Notes under the pieces: model-generated
What the model saw: only the letters and a program-made list of their open reading frames with translations
What the model was told of the DNA's origin: nothing
Database searches by the model: none
Shown here: positions 35,274 to 44,944 of the stretch, one piece after another
Numbering within the stretch: position 1 is the first letter of the stretch
Layout of the letters: every line of letters starts with the position of its first letter
NCBI RefSeq assembly: GCF_003208215.1
Contig: NZ_QKLW01000006.1
Location: forward strand, 124,001 to 188,000
Source of the DNA: Marinomonas alcarazii
GTDB taxonomy: Bacteria > Pseudomonadota > Gammaproteobacteria > Pseudomonadales > Marinomonadaceae
Direction of reading: 5' to 3'
DNA length: 64,000 nucleotides
Position numbers and translations under genes: made by a program

Positions 35274-35897
35274 ATGAGCACTACACATATGAATACGCAC
35301 GACGCTCACGAAGCTGGTGCACACCACGACGAGCACCACGATACTGGTGGCAACACCGTATTCGGGTTCTGGTTATACCTAATGACAGACTGCTTGCTTT
35401 TTGCATCAGTCTTCGCTACCTACGCTGTGCTCTTTATGAACACAGCAGGTGGTGTCTCTGGTAAAGAGATTTTTGATCTTGAGCTAATCCTAGCAGGAAC
35501 GGCTGCGTTACTTGTTTCAAGTATCACATTCGGTTTTGCGATGATTTGTGCTCATAACAAAAATCGTTCAGGCACGTTAATGTGGTTGCTGGCGACCTTT
35601 ATTTTTGGTGGTGTGTTTATAGCCCTAGAAATATATGAATTTCAGCATTTGATCCATAATGGTAACGGCCCTCAAGCCAGTGCATTCTTGTCAGCGTTTT
35701 TTAGCCTTGTTGGATTACATGGTTTGCACGTTACAGCTGGTTTGATTTGGATGGTTATTCTAGCTGTCGAAATCATAGTTACAGGATTAACAAGCCGATC
35801 ATTGACTCGTTTGTCTTGCCTAAGCTTGTTCTGGCACTTTTTGGATATTATCTGGATTTGTGTTTTCACCGTTGTTTATCTGATGGGGGCGATCTAA
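35274..35897 (+). CDS. cyoC: cytochrome bo3-type ubiquinol oxidase subunit III
   Basis: A 207-residue protein with five transmembrane segments, preceded by a His-rich N-terminus ([15 protein letters not shown]). [20 protein letters not shown] and the C-terminal [20 protein letters not shown] identify the haem-copper oxidase subunit III family. It starts 2 bp after cyoB and its stop overlaps the cyoD ATG by one base. Confidence 0.95.
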   Translation: MSTTHMNTHDAHEAGAHHDEHHDTGGNTVFGFWLYLMTDCLLFASVFATYAVLFMNTAGGVSGKEIFDLELILAGTAALLVSSITFGFAMICAHNKNRSGTLMWLLATFIFGGVFIALEIYEFQHLIHNGNGPQASAFLSAFFSLVGLHGLHVTAGLIWMVILAVEIIVTGLTSRSLTRLSCLSLFWHFLDIIWICVFTVVYLMGAI

Positions 35898-36217
35898 TGA
35901 GCGATCATTCTTCTGAAGCGCACTCACACGGTAGTGTTAAGTCTTATATCATTGGGTTTATCTGGTCCGTTATTTTGACTGGTATTCCGTTTTGGATGGT
36001 TATGACAGAAGCGTTTGATAAAGGTCCAACTTATATCACAATCGTTGTGTTGGCTGTTATTCAGATCTTTGTTCACTTGAAGTACTTCCTTCATTTGGAC
36101 TTCTCTGAACAAGGCAAGTTGGACACTTATTCATTCATCTTTTCTGCAGTAATTATTGTGATGGTTGTCGCGTTGTCCGTATGGATTATCTACGCTTCCA
36201 ACGCAATGATGATGTAA
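35897..36217 (+). CDS. cyoD: cytochrome bo3-type ubiquinol oxidase subunit IV
   Basis: A 106-residue protein with three transmembrane segments; SVKSYIIGFIWSVILTGIPF and VHLKYFLHLDFS are typical of CyoD, an assembly-supporting subunit. The ATG overlaps the cyoC stop (TAATG). Upstream in-frame starts lie inside cyoC and are not used. Confidence 0.94.
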   Translation: MSDHSSEAHSHGSVKSYIIGFIWSVILTGIPFWMVMTEAFDKGPTYITIVVLAVIQIFVHLKYFLHLDFSEQGKLDTYSFIFSAVIIVMVVALSVWIIYASNAMMM

Positions 36218-36288
36218 GCAGAGTTGTTTGATGATTATGCGGACTTCTTTCATGATAAGTGATACGTGTCCGATGGGAGCCCATAAAA

Positions 36289-37179
36289 ATGTTTAAGCGT
36301 TATCTTCAGGTGACTAAGCCTGGCATCATTATGGGCAACCTCATCTCTGTTGCGGGGGGCTTCTTTTTAGCCTCTCGTGGCGAGATTGACTGGATTCTTA
36401 TGCTAGCGACAGTCATTGGCTTGTCGTTGGTCGTTGCTTCTGGCTGTGCCATTAACAACTATGTTGATAGAGATATTGATGCAAAAATGCAGCGCACGCG
36501 TAACCGTGTGACGGTGAATGGTGAAATGTCAGGTAAAGCGGCATTCTTCCATGGCGTTGTATTAGGTGTAATTGGTTTGGCTTTATTGTCGTATTTTACG
36601 AACTGGGTCGCGGTTGCTTTCGCGGTATTTGGTTACGTAGTTTACGTCGGCTTATATACATTGTACTTCAAGCGTAAGTCCGTTTATGGCACGTTTGTTG
36701 GTAGTTTATCAGGCGCGGTTCCTCCAGTTGTAGGGTATTGCGCTGCAGCAGGTCAGTTTGATGCTGGTGCTGCTATTTTGTTAACTATGTTTTGTATTTG
36801 GCAAATGCCACATTCTTACGCGATTGCTATCTTTCGCTATAAAGATTACGAAGCAGCAGGTATTCCTGTTTTGCCAGTGTCACAAGGCATTGCAAAGGCA
36901 AAACGCCATATTATTCTTCATATCGCCGCCTTTGCGGTTGTTGCGGCCTTATTACCGCTAACAGGATATGTCGGGATAGGCTTTATGGTGGTTGCTCTGG
37001 CGACTAGCCTTTGGTGGCTTGCAATGGCGTTACGAGGCTACCGTCCTGGTATAGATGTGAATGGTTGGGCACGACAAGTGTTCTTCTTTTCTATCATTAC
37101 GGTAACTGCGCTAAGTGTGACTATGGCAGTGGATTTTAATGAAGTTTCACCTAACTTATTGGTGTTCAGCGCTCATTAA
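36289..37179 (+). CDS. cyoE: protohaem IX farnesyltransferase (haem O synthase)
   Basis: A 296-residue UbiA-family membrane prenyltransferase converting protohaem to haem O for the oxidase. The Asp-rich motif [18 protein letters not shown] is near residue 65, the second region is [20 protein letters not shown], and about eight hydrophobic segments are visible. ATG 36289 has GGGAG with 9-base spacing. Last gene of cyoABCDE, ended by a strong terminator. Confidence 0.96.
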   Translation: MFKRYLQVTKPGIIMGNLISVAGGFFLASRGEIDWILMLATVIGLSLVVASGCAINNYVDRDIDAKMQRTRNRVTVNGEMSGKAAFFHGVVLGVIGLALLSYFTNWVAVAFAVFGYVVYVGLYTLYFKRKSVYGTFVGSLSGAVPPVVGYCAAAGQFDAGAAILLTMFCIWQMPHSYAIAIFRYKDYEAAGIPVLPVSQGIAKAKRHIILHIAAFAVVAALLPLTGYVGIGFMVVALATSLWWLAMALRGYRPGIDVNGWARQVFFFSIITVTALSVTMAVDFNEVSPNLLVFSAH

Positions 37180-37191
37180 TTCACGCTTATC

Positions 37192-37216
37192 AAAACGGGC
37201 TTTTAGCCCGTTTTTT
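37192..37216 (+). terminator. intrinsic terminator after cyoE
   Basis: AAAACGGGC-TTTTA-GCCCGTTTT followed by more T; ends the cyo operon. Confidence 0.92.
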
Positions 37217-37345
37217 ATTTCTCTTCCCCATCTTGATAACTTTCTATTTTTTTCATTATTGGTTATTTTGAATACTTGCCTATGGCATCTCATCGTTAAG
37301 TGTGACTTTTCGGTTTGGCACCTAGTATCAAAAAGGACGATTTGA

Positions 37346-39010
37346 ATGAAATTGCTTTCTGCTTTGACGACATCTATTGCTGTTTGGCTTATTTTTGCGG
37401 CAAACCCTATTTATGCGAATGTAGAGAATTGCCAAGCGCTCGTCACAAAAGCACCTAAAAATGTAGACATTAAGACAGCAATGATAAGGGCTGATAGGGA
37501 TGTTCGAAGTCCTTATTGTTTAGTCTCTGGCGTTATGGCTCGTCGTATGGGTGTCGATAACAAATTTTATTCGATCAAATTTGAGTTACGTTTGCCGAGC
37601 TTCTGGCAAGGCCGCTTTGCTTATCAATTTAATGGTGGCAACGACGGAGTGGTAAAGCCTGCATTAGGTAAAATTACAGGTCTGGTTAACGCTCAATATG
37701 CTATTAACCAAGGTTTTGCGGTGGTTTCAAGCAATGGTGGCCACGATGCACAAGCTTACCCTGAAATGGGGCTAGCTGGCGGTGCGGCGTTTGGTCATGA
37801 TCCTGAGGCTCGTCGAGATTACGGCTATAGTGCTGTGCAAAAGCTCAACCCTGTAGCGCGATCCTTAGTTGAAAGTTATTACCAATCTCCGATTCGATAT
37901 GCTTACGGGCTTGGGCAGTCTAACGGTGGTCGTATGGCGATGGTGGCCGCGTCTCGGTTTCCTGAGATGTTTGATGGATTGCTAGTTGGCTATCCCGGCT
38001 TTAATTTACCCAAAGCCGCTTTACAGCATGCTTGGGACATTCAGGCTTTACGTCGTGTCGACGATGATATCAGTCAGGCTTTGAGTCAGCGGGATTTAGA
38101 GTTTTTTACTAATCAGCTACTCACTCAATGCGATAAATTAGACGGTGTTAACGATGATTTGATTTTCGCAGTGGATGCTTGTCAAAAAATATTTAATCCA
38201 AAGGCATTGGTTTGTAAGAGTGATCTAGATAGAGATTGCCTGCCATTAAATAAAGTTGCGGCATTGATGCGTATGCATATGGGCCCACATAATTCTAAAA
38301 ACCAAGCGCTGTATACTGATTGGGTTTATGACAGCGGTATTCGTTCTAATAATTGGCGTATGTGGAGGCTGGAAAGTAATATTTCCGCGTGGAGCAATAA
38401 GCCAATTAGTTTAGTCATGGGCGGTGCTTCCCTAGCGCATATTTTCACGACTCCTTACGCCAATGTGGCCGGCGATGTGTATTCTTTGGAAAACTATTTA
38501 TTGAACTTTGATTTTGATAAAGATGCACCGAAAATCTTTTCGACGAATAGTCAATTTAAAGAATCTGCGATGTCGTTCATGACTCCGCCTGATGCCGCTA
38601 AGCCAAAACTAACAGGGTTTCGCAACCACGGTGGGAAAATGATTATTTTCCATGGCAATAGTGACCCTGTTTTCTCTGTAAAAGACACTGTACGCTGGTA
38701 TGATTTCTTGGACTTTGCTCTTGAAGGGCGAGCCTCTGAGTTCGTACGTTTATATCGTGTTCCAGGAATGCCTCATGGACAAGGTGGTTTATCTGTCGAT
38801 CAGTTTGATATGCTTCAACCGCTTATTTCGTGGGTAGAGCGTAAAAATGCGCCTCAAAGTATCGTGGCGGCAACGCGTTTGGATAACCCAGAAATAACAG
38901 CGCGTATGGCTGGATTAACTCGCCCTCTTTGTCCTTACCCATCCTATGCGAGATATCGACAAGGCAGTTTGCAGAAGGCGAGTTCCTTTCAGTGTGTCGT
39001 GAGTAAATAA
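37346..39010 (+). CDS. secreted tannase/feruloyl esterase-family hydrolase
   Basis: A 554-residue alpha/beta hydrolase with a signal peptide (about residues 1-24, ending IYA-N). The nucleophile motif is GLGQSNGG (Ser192), the probable acid lies in HGNSDPVF and the histidine in VPGMPHGQGG. Characterised tannase/feruloyl esterases carry adjacent cysteines forming a CS-D-HC arrangement; here these positions are Gln and Gly, so the active site is atypical and the substrate is open. AAGGA precedes ATG 37346. It is monocistronic between the cyo terminator and a convergent SDR gene. Confidence 0.8.
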   Translation: MKLLSALTTSIAVWLIFAANPIYANVENCQALVTKAPKNVDIKTAMIRADRDVRSPYCLVSGVMARRMGVDNKFYSIKFELRLPSFWQGRFAYQFNGGNDGVVKPALGKITGLVNAQYAINQGFAVVSSNGGHDAQAYPEMGLAGGAAFGHDPEARRDYGYSAVQKLNPVARSLVESYYQSPIRYAYGLGQSNGGRMAMVAASRFPEMFDGLLVGYPGFNLPKAALQHAWDIQALRRVDDDISQALSQRDLEFFTNQLLTQCDKLDGVNDDLIFAVDACQKIFNPKALVCKSDLDRDCLPLNKVAALMRMHMGPHNSKNQALYTDWVYDSGIRSNNWRMWRLESNISAWSNKPISLVMGGASLAHIFTTPYANVAGDVYSLENYLLNFDFDKDAPKIFSTNSQFKESAMSFMTPPDAAKPKLTGFRNHGGKMIIFHGNSDPVFSVKDTVRWYDFLDFALEGRASEFVRLYRVPGMPHGQGGLSVDQFDMLQPLISWVERKNAPQSIVAATRLDNPEITARMAGLTRPLCPYPSYARYRQGSLQKASSFQCVVSK

Positions 39011-39023
39011 ACTATGCCGCTGT

Positions 39024-39773
39024 TTAGCGGCCACCACCGACATCAATAAAACCACCTGTGGTGTAGCTGGATTTGTCGCTTAGTAGCCATAAAATGGCCT
39101 CTGCGACTTCCTCTGGCTGACCGCCACGCTGCAAAGGCAATGTAGGGCCTATGCGGTCAACACGGGCAGCTTCGCCTCCGTCGGCGTGCATGTCTGTATA
39201 AATCAAGCCTGGTCGAACGACGTTGACGCGTATGCCATCTCCTGCCACTTCTAAGGCAAAGCCTTTCGAAAATGAATCGATAGCCCCTTTGCTGGCAGCG
39301 TAGTCTACGTACTCATTGGGTGACCCATAAACAGAGGCAAGCGACGACACATTGACGATAGCCCCGCCTTGACCGCCACAGCTCACAGCCATGTCCTGAA
39401 ACGCCGCTTTGCAACAATGCATGGTGCCAAACACATTCGTTTCGAAGATGCGTTGCCAGCGCTCTGCTTGAGTATCAACAAAGCGTGCTTGCTTATCGAG
39501 TATGCCCGCACTATTCACTAAAGCATCAATCCTTCCCCATTTTCCTTTGATCAAAGAAAACATTGCACGAACTTCTTCCTCCTTACTGATATCAGCCTGA
39601 ATACAATACGCTTCACCTCCTAAGGCAAGAATATCCGCTGCCACTTGCTCAGCTGCGTCTACGTCTTTTCTATAGTTGATCACGACTCGATAGCCTTGCT
39701 TAGCTGCCAGTATTGCGCTGGCTGCTCCAATACCTCTGCCGCCACCTGTTACTAAGAGGGTTGGTTTTTTCAT
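39024..39773 (-). CDS. SDR-family NAD(P)-dependent oxidoreductase
   Basis: A 249-residue classical short-chain dehydrogenase: cofactor motif TGGGRGIG (residues 9-16), NSAG, catalytic serine in VNVSS, YAASK (Tyr-X3-Lys) and the C-terminal GGFIDVGGG. It resembles YgfF and glucose-1-dehydrogenase/FabG-like proteins. Substrate unknown; it is not in a fatty-acid operon. Convergent with the tannase-family gene with a 13-bp gap and about 200 bp from the divergent marR gene. Confidence 0.88.
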   Translation of the reverse strand: MKKPTLLVTGGGRGIGAASAILAAKQGYRVVINYRKDVDAAEQVAADILALGGEAYCIQADISKEEEVRAMFSLIKGKWGRIDALVNSAGILDKQARFVDTQAERWQRIFETNVFGTMHCCKAAFQDMAVSCGGQGGAIVNVSSLASVYGSPNEYVDYAASKGAIDSFSKGFALEVAGDGIRVNVVRPGLIYTDMHADGGEAARVDRIGPTLPLQRGGQPEEVAEAILWLLSDKSSYTTGGFIDVGGGR

Positions 39774-39977
39774 GAAATGTCCTTTTTATTATCCGATCAT
39801 CCGTTAACGATACTATGCTCCTCTGGTCGAAACCAGTTGGTCCTTGCCTATGAATTAAGGAAGCAGTCCATGGCGTTATAGTTAGATTAAGGAATCATTT
39901 GTCAGATTGATTAGGCGGCGTTGAATATAATAAGTAATGTATATAATAATTATAGGGTATTAATTTTGGTGATATAA

Positions 39978-40409
39978 ATGCAGACACAAAATCTCGGTTT
40001 TCTTTTGACAGATATCATTCGGCTGATGCGTCGGGAATACACAAAAAGCAATTTAGAAATGACGCCTATGCAGGCAAGAGCATTGGTTTATGTTGCCCGT
40101 AGCGAAGGTATTCGACAGGTTGCTTTAGCTGAAATGTTAGATATCCAGCCAATTACGCTTGCTCGTCTTATCGATCAATTAGCGGAGGATAACCTCGTTG
40201 AGCGTCGACCTGATCCAACTGATAGACGAGCCTATGGTTTGTATTTAACGGATCAAGCTTGTCCGTTGTTAGAGAAAATTGACGAGGAAGTTAAGCGAGT
40301 TCAAGAGAAAGCCTTGCAAGGTTTAACAGAAGAACAAGCCAGCGCTATGTTGAACGCTTTACTCATTGTGCACACAAATTTATCAACCGATTTGCCTAAT
40401 ATAGACTAA
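39978..40409 (+). CDS. MarR-family regulator of the emrAB-like pump
   Basis: A 143-residue MarR winged-HTH protein, with recognition segment QVALAEMLDIQPITLARLID and the wing region VERRPDPTDRRAYGLYLT. It is the first gene of a marR-emrA-emrB operon (22 bp before emrA), so it most likely represses this operon and is released by pump substrates. Upstream sequence is AT-rich without a clear palindrome. Confidence 0.92.
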   Translation: MQTQNLGFLLTDIIRLMRREYTKSNLEMTPMQARALVYVARSEGIRQVALAEMLDIQPITLARLIDQLAEDNLVERRPDPTDRRAYGLYLTDQACPLLEKIDEEVKRVQEKALQGLTEEQASAMLNALLIVHTNLSTDLPNID

Positions 40410-40431
40410 TGTACCCGGAGAAATACCCACT

Positions 40432-41496
40432 ATGAGTGAGCAAGAAACAACCCCACCATTACCAAAGCATGTTGCAAAGCATAAAACGCGCCGAGCTTTG
40501 TTAGTGGTATTACCTTTGGTTGTCGTTGTGGCATCGGCCTATGTTTATATGAAAGGTGGCCGCTATGTAGAGACTGATAATGCCTATATTCAGTCCGATA
40601 TAACGACGATAAACACCGAAGTATCTGGGCCTATTCAGTTCATTGCTGTTAAAGAAAACGAAAAAGTTTCCAAAGGCCAGTTGTTATTTAGTATTGATGC
40701 CACGCCATTCAAAGTTGCGGAAGCCAAAGCACAAGCTCAGCTTCAGCAAGTCAGATTGAATATCTTGGAACAAAAAGCCGCATACGAAGAGAAAAAAGCG
40801 GAGATTAATCAAGCTGAGAACGAGTTCGCTTTTAACCAACGAGAAGAAAAACGTCAGGCAAATCTGCTAAAGCAAAAGTTCATTTCTGATACTCAGTTTG
40901 ACCAAGCGAAACAAGCGGCAGAAGTCAGCGAGCTTAAGGTCGCGACATTGAAAAAAGATTTATTCCGTTTGAAAGAAGCGTTGGGCGGAGACCCTAGTGC
41001 GCCACTGGAAGACCATCCAAGTTATCAAGCTGCTCAAGCGGCACTAGATGAAGCAAGAATCAACCTTGGTCACGTTAATGTTAGAGCGCCAGCATCTGGC
41101 GTGGTCGCTAAGGTTCCTAATAGCGGAGAGTATGTAACGGCAGGTTCCACCTCTATGGTATTGGTGTCTGATCAACAGCAATGGATCGCTGCGAACTTTA
41201 CCGAAAAAGATCTGACCTATGTTCAGCCTGGTCAAGAAGTAGAAATCGAAGTAGATGCCTATCCTGGGGTGTCCTTGCATGGCAAGGTTGAAAGCATTAG
41301 TCCTGCAACAGGTGCGAGTTTTTCCGTTATTCCTGCCGAAAATGCCACGGGTAATTGGGTGAAAATAGTGCAGCGACTCACGGTGAAAGTATCCGTGGAT
41401 GAGACACAAGACACTCCCGTGTTGCGTACAGGCTTTAGTGCAAATGTCACCATAGATACAGAACATCATCGACGTTTGCTCGGTGTAGCTTTGTGA
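40432..41496 (+). CDS. emrA: HlyD/EmrA-family membrane fusion protein
   Basis: A 354-residue periplasmic adaptor. One N-terminal transmembrane anchor (about residues 22-40) is followed by the biotinyl-lipoyl barrel (YVETDNAYIQSDITTI), a coiled-coil hairpin (about 95-190, rich in Gln/Lys/Glu) and the return barrel HVNVRAPASGVVAKV. It links the EmrB-type inner-membrane pump to an outer-membrane channel, which is not encoded here. Ten bp separate it from emrB. Confidence 0.92.
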   Translation: MSEQETTPPLPKHVAKHKTRRALLVVLPLVVVVASAYVYMKGGRYVETDNAYIQSDITTINTEVSGPIQFIAVKENEKVSKGQLLFSIDATPFKVAEAKAQAQLQQVRLNILEQKAAYEEKKAEINQAENEFAFNQREEKRQANLLKQKFISDTQFDQAKQAAEVSELKVATLKKDLFRLKEALGGDPSAPLEDHPSYQAAQAALDEARINLGHVNVRAPASGVVAKVPNSGEYVTAGSTSMVLVSDQQQWIAANFTEKDLTYVQPGQEVEIEVDAYPGVSLHGKVESISPATGASFSVIPAENATGNWVKIVQRLTVKVSVDETQDTPVLRTGFSANVTIDTEHHRRLLGVAL

Positions 41497-41506
41497 GGCG
41501 ATAGTT

Positions 41507-43033
41507 ATGGCGGCAACACAAAGCGTACAACCTAGAGACGCTGGCACAACTCGTATCATGATTACGATATCCGTCATGCTGGCAACCATCATGCAAGCGT
41601 TAGACACCACGATTGCTAACGTTGCATTGCCGAACATGAAAGGGGCAATGGGAACGACTCAAGATCAGATTTCTTGGGTTTTAACGTCTTACATTGTTGC
41701 GGCTGCGATTTGTATGCCTCTGACAGGTATTGTGTCTGCCAAGATTGGTCGTAAGCGATTGTTTATGTGGTCTGTGGTTGGCTTTACCGTGGCTTCAATC
41801 TTATGTGGTGCAGCACAATCTTTAGATCAAATCGTCTTCTTTCGGTTGTTACAAGGGGTCTTTGGGGCAAGCTTAGTGCCTTTGTCACAATCCGTATTAC
41901 TGGATACTTATCCTAAAGAGAAGCACGGCTCAGCAATGGCTATGTGGGGTGTCGGTGTTATGGTTGGGCCAATATTAGGCCCGTACCTTGGCGGTCTTCT
42001 GACGGAATATTACAGTTGGCGCTGGGTGTTTTATATCAATGTGCCGTTCGGCATCGTTGCATGGCTGGGGTTGGCTGGCTTCTTAGAAGAGTCTCCTTTG
42101 GATAAAAAACGCAGCTTTGACCTTTATGGTTTTGTGTTACTTGGCATTGCCATCGGCAGTTTGCAGATGATGCTTGATAGAGGGGAATCTCAAAGCTGGT
42201 TTGAAAGCCTAGAAGTGATCATAGAGGGTATGCTGGCTGTTGTTTGTGGTTATATGTTTTTGGTGCATATTTTTACCCATGATCATCCGTTTATTGACCC
42301 TAAGATGTTCCATGATCGAAACTTCAGTGTTGGCATGGTGTTTATCTTTATCGTTGGGGTAATCCTATTGTCATCAATGGCATTATTGCCGCCCTTTATG
42401 AGTTCTTTGATGGGCTACCCTGTGGTCGACATAGGGGCCATTTTAGCACCGCGTGGCTTTGGTACTATGGGGGCGATGATAATTGTCGGGCGTTTAGCAA
42501 ACAAAGTGGATGCACGTTATTTCATCACCTTAGGTTTGGCTCTGATCACCTTGTCTATGTGGGAAATGACCCTGTTTACGACAGAAATCACCGCATGGGA
42601 CATCATACGTACAGGTATGGTTCAGGGGGTTGGTTTAGGCTTTATTTTTGTGCCGTTATCCACCATTAGCTTTGCCACATTAAATCCTAAATACCGAAAT
42701 GAAGGTACGGCTATGTTTAGCTTGTTGCGTAACATTGGTAGCAGCATTGGCATCTCGGTGGTAACAACCTATTTAGCGCAACGTTCGCAAATTAACCATG
42801 CGGCATTTGCAGACTATATCAACCCATTTAACCTTGGGCTGCAAATGGCTCAAGAAAGTGGGGCATATAATACTGCCACGACAGCGGGCTTGGCGGCGTT
42901 AAATCAAGTTGTGACCGTTCAGGCGACGACGCTGGCGTACTTGCAAGATTTTCGTTTAATGATGTGGGTAACCGTTGCGGCAGTACCTTTGGTTTTTCTA
43001 CTGAAAAGCCCTGCGAAAAAGTCACCCGCTTAA
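41507..43033 (+). CDS. emrB: DHA2-family (EmrB/QacA) multidrug MFS transporter
   Basis: A 508-residue major facilitator with 14 hydrophobic segments. Signature segments are MQALDTTIANVALPNMKGAM (motif in TM1), IGRKRLFMW (motif A) and GVGVMVGPILGPYLGG (motif C of drug:H+ antiporters). With the adaptor it should export hydrophobic toxins using the proton gradient. GAGG 8 bases before ATG. Terminator follows at 43067. Confidence 0.93.
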   Translation: MAATQSVQPRDAGTTRIMITISVMLATIMQALDTTIANVALPNMKGAMGTTQDQISWVLTSYIVAAAICMPLTGIVSAKIGRKRLFMWSVVGFTVASILCGAAQSLDQIVFFRLLQGVFGASLVPLSQSVLLDTYPKEKHGSAMAMWGVGVMVGPILGPYLGGLLTEYYSWRWVFYINVPFGIVAWLGLAGFLEESPLDKKRSFDLYGFVLLGIAIGSLQMMLDRGESQSWFESLEVIIEGMLAVVCGYMFLVHIFTHDHPFIDPKMFHDRNFSVGMVFIFIVGVILLSSMALLPPFMSSLMGYPVVDIGAILAPRGFGTMGAMIIVGRLANKVDARYFITLGLALITLSMWEMTLFTTEITAWDIIRTGMVQGVGLGFIFVPLSTISFATLNPKYRNEGTAMFSLLRNIGSSIGISVVTTYLAQRSQINHAAFADYINPFNLGLQMAQESGAYNTATTAGLAALNQVVTVQATTLAYLQDFRLMMWVTVAAVPLVFLLKSPAKKSPA

Positions 43034-43066
43034 ATAGACAGCAACAACTCTAGATCGCACCTAAAT

Positions 43067-43090
43067 AGCCCTGATTTTTCAGGGCTTTTT
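43067..43090 (+). terminator. intrinsic terminator after emrB
   Basis: AGCCCTGA-TTTT-TCAGGGCT followed by TTTTT. Confidence 0.9.
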
Positions 43091-43203
43091 TATTCTCACT
43101 AGCGCCTTTTAGTATGGCGTCATATTGATCAATTTGGACATAAGCTAGCACTGTCTAGAGGCACACGTTATCATGCGATAACTGGTTCTGTATGGAGGTG
43201 AAT

Positions 43204-43812
43204 ATGAGCTCATTAGATCGACATTTTATTTTGGGCTATGGCAGCCTAATCAATGGAGAAAGCCGCGCAAAAACAGGAGAAACTGGTAACGTATGGCCAG
43301 TGAAACTTCATGGTTTTGAACGCCATTGGTCAGTGATGTCTGTCGATTACGGAATGAGTTCAGTGGCTGTTGTTCATGCTCCAGAAAAAGCCTGCAATGG
43401 GGTTTTGGTTGAAGTGCCTTTTGATCAATTTCCCTTGTTCGATGAACGTGAACGAGGTTATCAGCGAGCACAGATTGATGCTGAGCAACTTACCACCTAC
43501 CAAGATGAGCCACTTCCAGCGGGCACTTATTGGGTTTATCACACCCATGATGTGGTAGAACCGCATCAGGAATGCCCAATTGCTTTGAGCTATCTGGATG
43601 TTATTCTGTCTGGCTGTTTGGAGCATGGTGATGCGTTTACACAGGACTTTTTAGTCTTAACTCAAGGTTGGACGTCGCCTTTGCTAAATGACCGACAAGC
43701 GCCACGTTACCCAAGAGTACAACCCGATCTTCCTACAGAGCGCTTAAATAATTTACTCGCACCTGTAACCACCCTTTCTATTAAAGAGCTATCTGTAACT
43801 TATGAATCTTAA
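43204..43812 (+). CDS. gamma-glutamylcyclotransferase-like (GGCT fold) protein
   Basis: A 202-residue protein with the GGCT/AIG2-like substrate-loop motif FILGYGSLINGESR near the N-terminus and a probable catalytic acidic residue in LFDERERGYQR. The fold is used by gamma-glutamyl and other cyclotransferases; the substrate cannot be assigned. ATG 43204 follows GGAGGTG directly at good spacing; an earlier ATG overlaps that site. It overlaps rsmC by 11 bp and is presumably co-transcribed. Confidence 0.75.
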   Translation: MSSLDRHFILGYGSLINGESRAKTGETGNVWPVKLHGFERHWSVMSVDYGMSSVAVVHAPEKACNGVLVEVPFDQFPLFDERERGYQRAQIDAEQLTTYQDEPLPAGTYWVYHTHDVVEPHQECPIALSYLDVILSGCLEHGDAFTQDFLVLTQGWTSPLLNDRQAPRYPRVQPDLPTERLNNLLAPVTTLSIKELSVTYES

Positions 43813-44863
43813 CTCGACGAGCCAATTACTGGCGCGCAACGAAGAAGAATTGGTTGGCAAGATTTTATTTGCTAACCCTGAAGACACTTACCCATTGGAA
43901 CTGAGCAGAAAGGCGGATGTATCTGCTTGGTGCCAATCTAAAACTTTTTACGATGCTCTGTTGCGAGTCGGCTTTGTAGAGGAAAAGTTATTCCTGTCTG
44001 CTCAATGGGCATTGGAAAATGGCAGTGATTTTGATCATGTCGTGATTTATCAGCCAAAAGCCAAAGAGTTGCTTGATTACCTGATTGCAGCGGTTTTGCC
44101 TGTACTAAAAGAGGGTGGTCAGATTTGGCTGGTGGGCGACAATAAGAGTGGCGTGAAATCCTCTATGAAGCGTTTAGAGGCTGGTTTAGATGAAGTAGGT
44201 AAGGTTGACGGGGCCAAACATTGTTTGCTTTACACCGGCTACAAGCGTCGCCCTGCGAAGCCATTTGTATTCGAAGATTGGATTGTGACTTGGCAACAAG
44301 ACGTCGCAGGACAAACGTTAACTTTGTGCAGTTTGCCGGGCGTTTTTGGCCATGGCAAGCTTGATAAAGGCACGGGGATTTTGTTGAACCAATTAAATGA
44401 ACATCGTTTCATGAGCGATGTCGCCAGTGCGCGTATACTCGACTTCGGCTGTGGTGATGGCATCATTTCACTTTGGTTGCATAACAAAACAGGCGCACGC
44501 ATTACCGCTCTAGATGACAGTGTATTAGCCTTGAAAGCGACCGAACTGACTTTTGCTGCTAACCAAATCAGCGACGCAGTGACTTTGATCGCTTCAAATG
44601 GCTTGAGTGAAGTAAAAGGCCGCTTTAACTATGTTGTGACAAATCCGCCGTTTCATACGGGGGTCAATACCGACTACAGCATAGCGGAAAGCTTCTTTAT
44701 GACGGTTAAGCAGCACCTTACCTTAAATGGTGAATTATTTGTGGTTGCCAACGATTTCTTGCGTTACCCGCCAATTTTAGATGCGGCGCTGGGGTCTCAT
44801 ACTCGTCTGTATCGAGACAAAGGCTTTGCTATTTACCATGGCCGCCAACCAAAGAAAAAATAA
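43802..44863 (+). CDS. rsmC: 16S rRNA m2G1207 methyltransferase
   Basis: A 353-residue two-domain RsmC/RlmG-type methyltransferase. The N-terminal half is the inactive Rossmann-like domain; the C-terminal half binds S-adenosylmethionine (ARILDFGCGDGIISLW) and has the catalytic NPPFHTG motif. It methylates N2 of G1207 in the 30S subunit; RlmG (23S G1835) is the close alternative. It overlaps the GGCT-like gene and ends at a strong terminator. Confidence 0.9.
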   Translation: MNLNSTSQLLARNEEELVGKILFANPEDTYPLELSRKADVSAWCQSKTFYDALLRVGFVEEKLFLSAQWALENGSDFDHVVIYQPKAKELLDYLIAAVLPVLKEGGQIWLVGDNKSGVKSSMKRLEAGLDEVGKVDGAKHCLLYTGYKRRPAKPFVFEDWIVTWQQDVAGQTLTLCSLPGVFGHGKLDKGTGILLNQLNEHRFMSDVASARILDFGCGDGIISLWLHNKTGARITALDDSVLALKATELTFAANQISDAVTLIASNGLSEVKGRFNYVVTNPPFHTGVNTDYSIAESFFMTVKQHLTLNGELFVVANDFLRYPPILDAALGSHTRLYRDKGFAIYHGRQPKKK

Positions 44864-44884
44864 CGTTATAGGCTTTTGCACAAC

Positions 44885-44919
44885 AAAAAACGCCCATTTG
44901 TGAAAATGGGCGTTTTTTT
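44885..44919. terminator. bidirectional intrinsic terminator
   Basis: CGCCCATTT-GTGA-AAATGGGCG flanked by six A and seven T; serves rsmC (+) and the convergent acyltransferase (-). Confidence 0.92.
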
Positions 44920-44944
44920 GTGTTTAGAAGGTTGCGTTCATTCA

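Noticed and set aside
32234-35897. Cytochrome c oxidase (aa3) operon
   Set aside because: Subunit II lacks the CuA cysteine motif, is a lipoprotein, and gene order cyoABCDE with haem O synthase indicates a quinol oxidase.
39024-39773. fabG (3-oxoacyl-ACP reductase)
   Set aside because: The SDR motifs fit many oxidoreductases and no fatty-acid synthesis gene is nearby.
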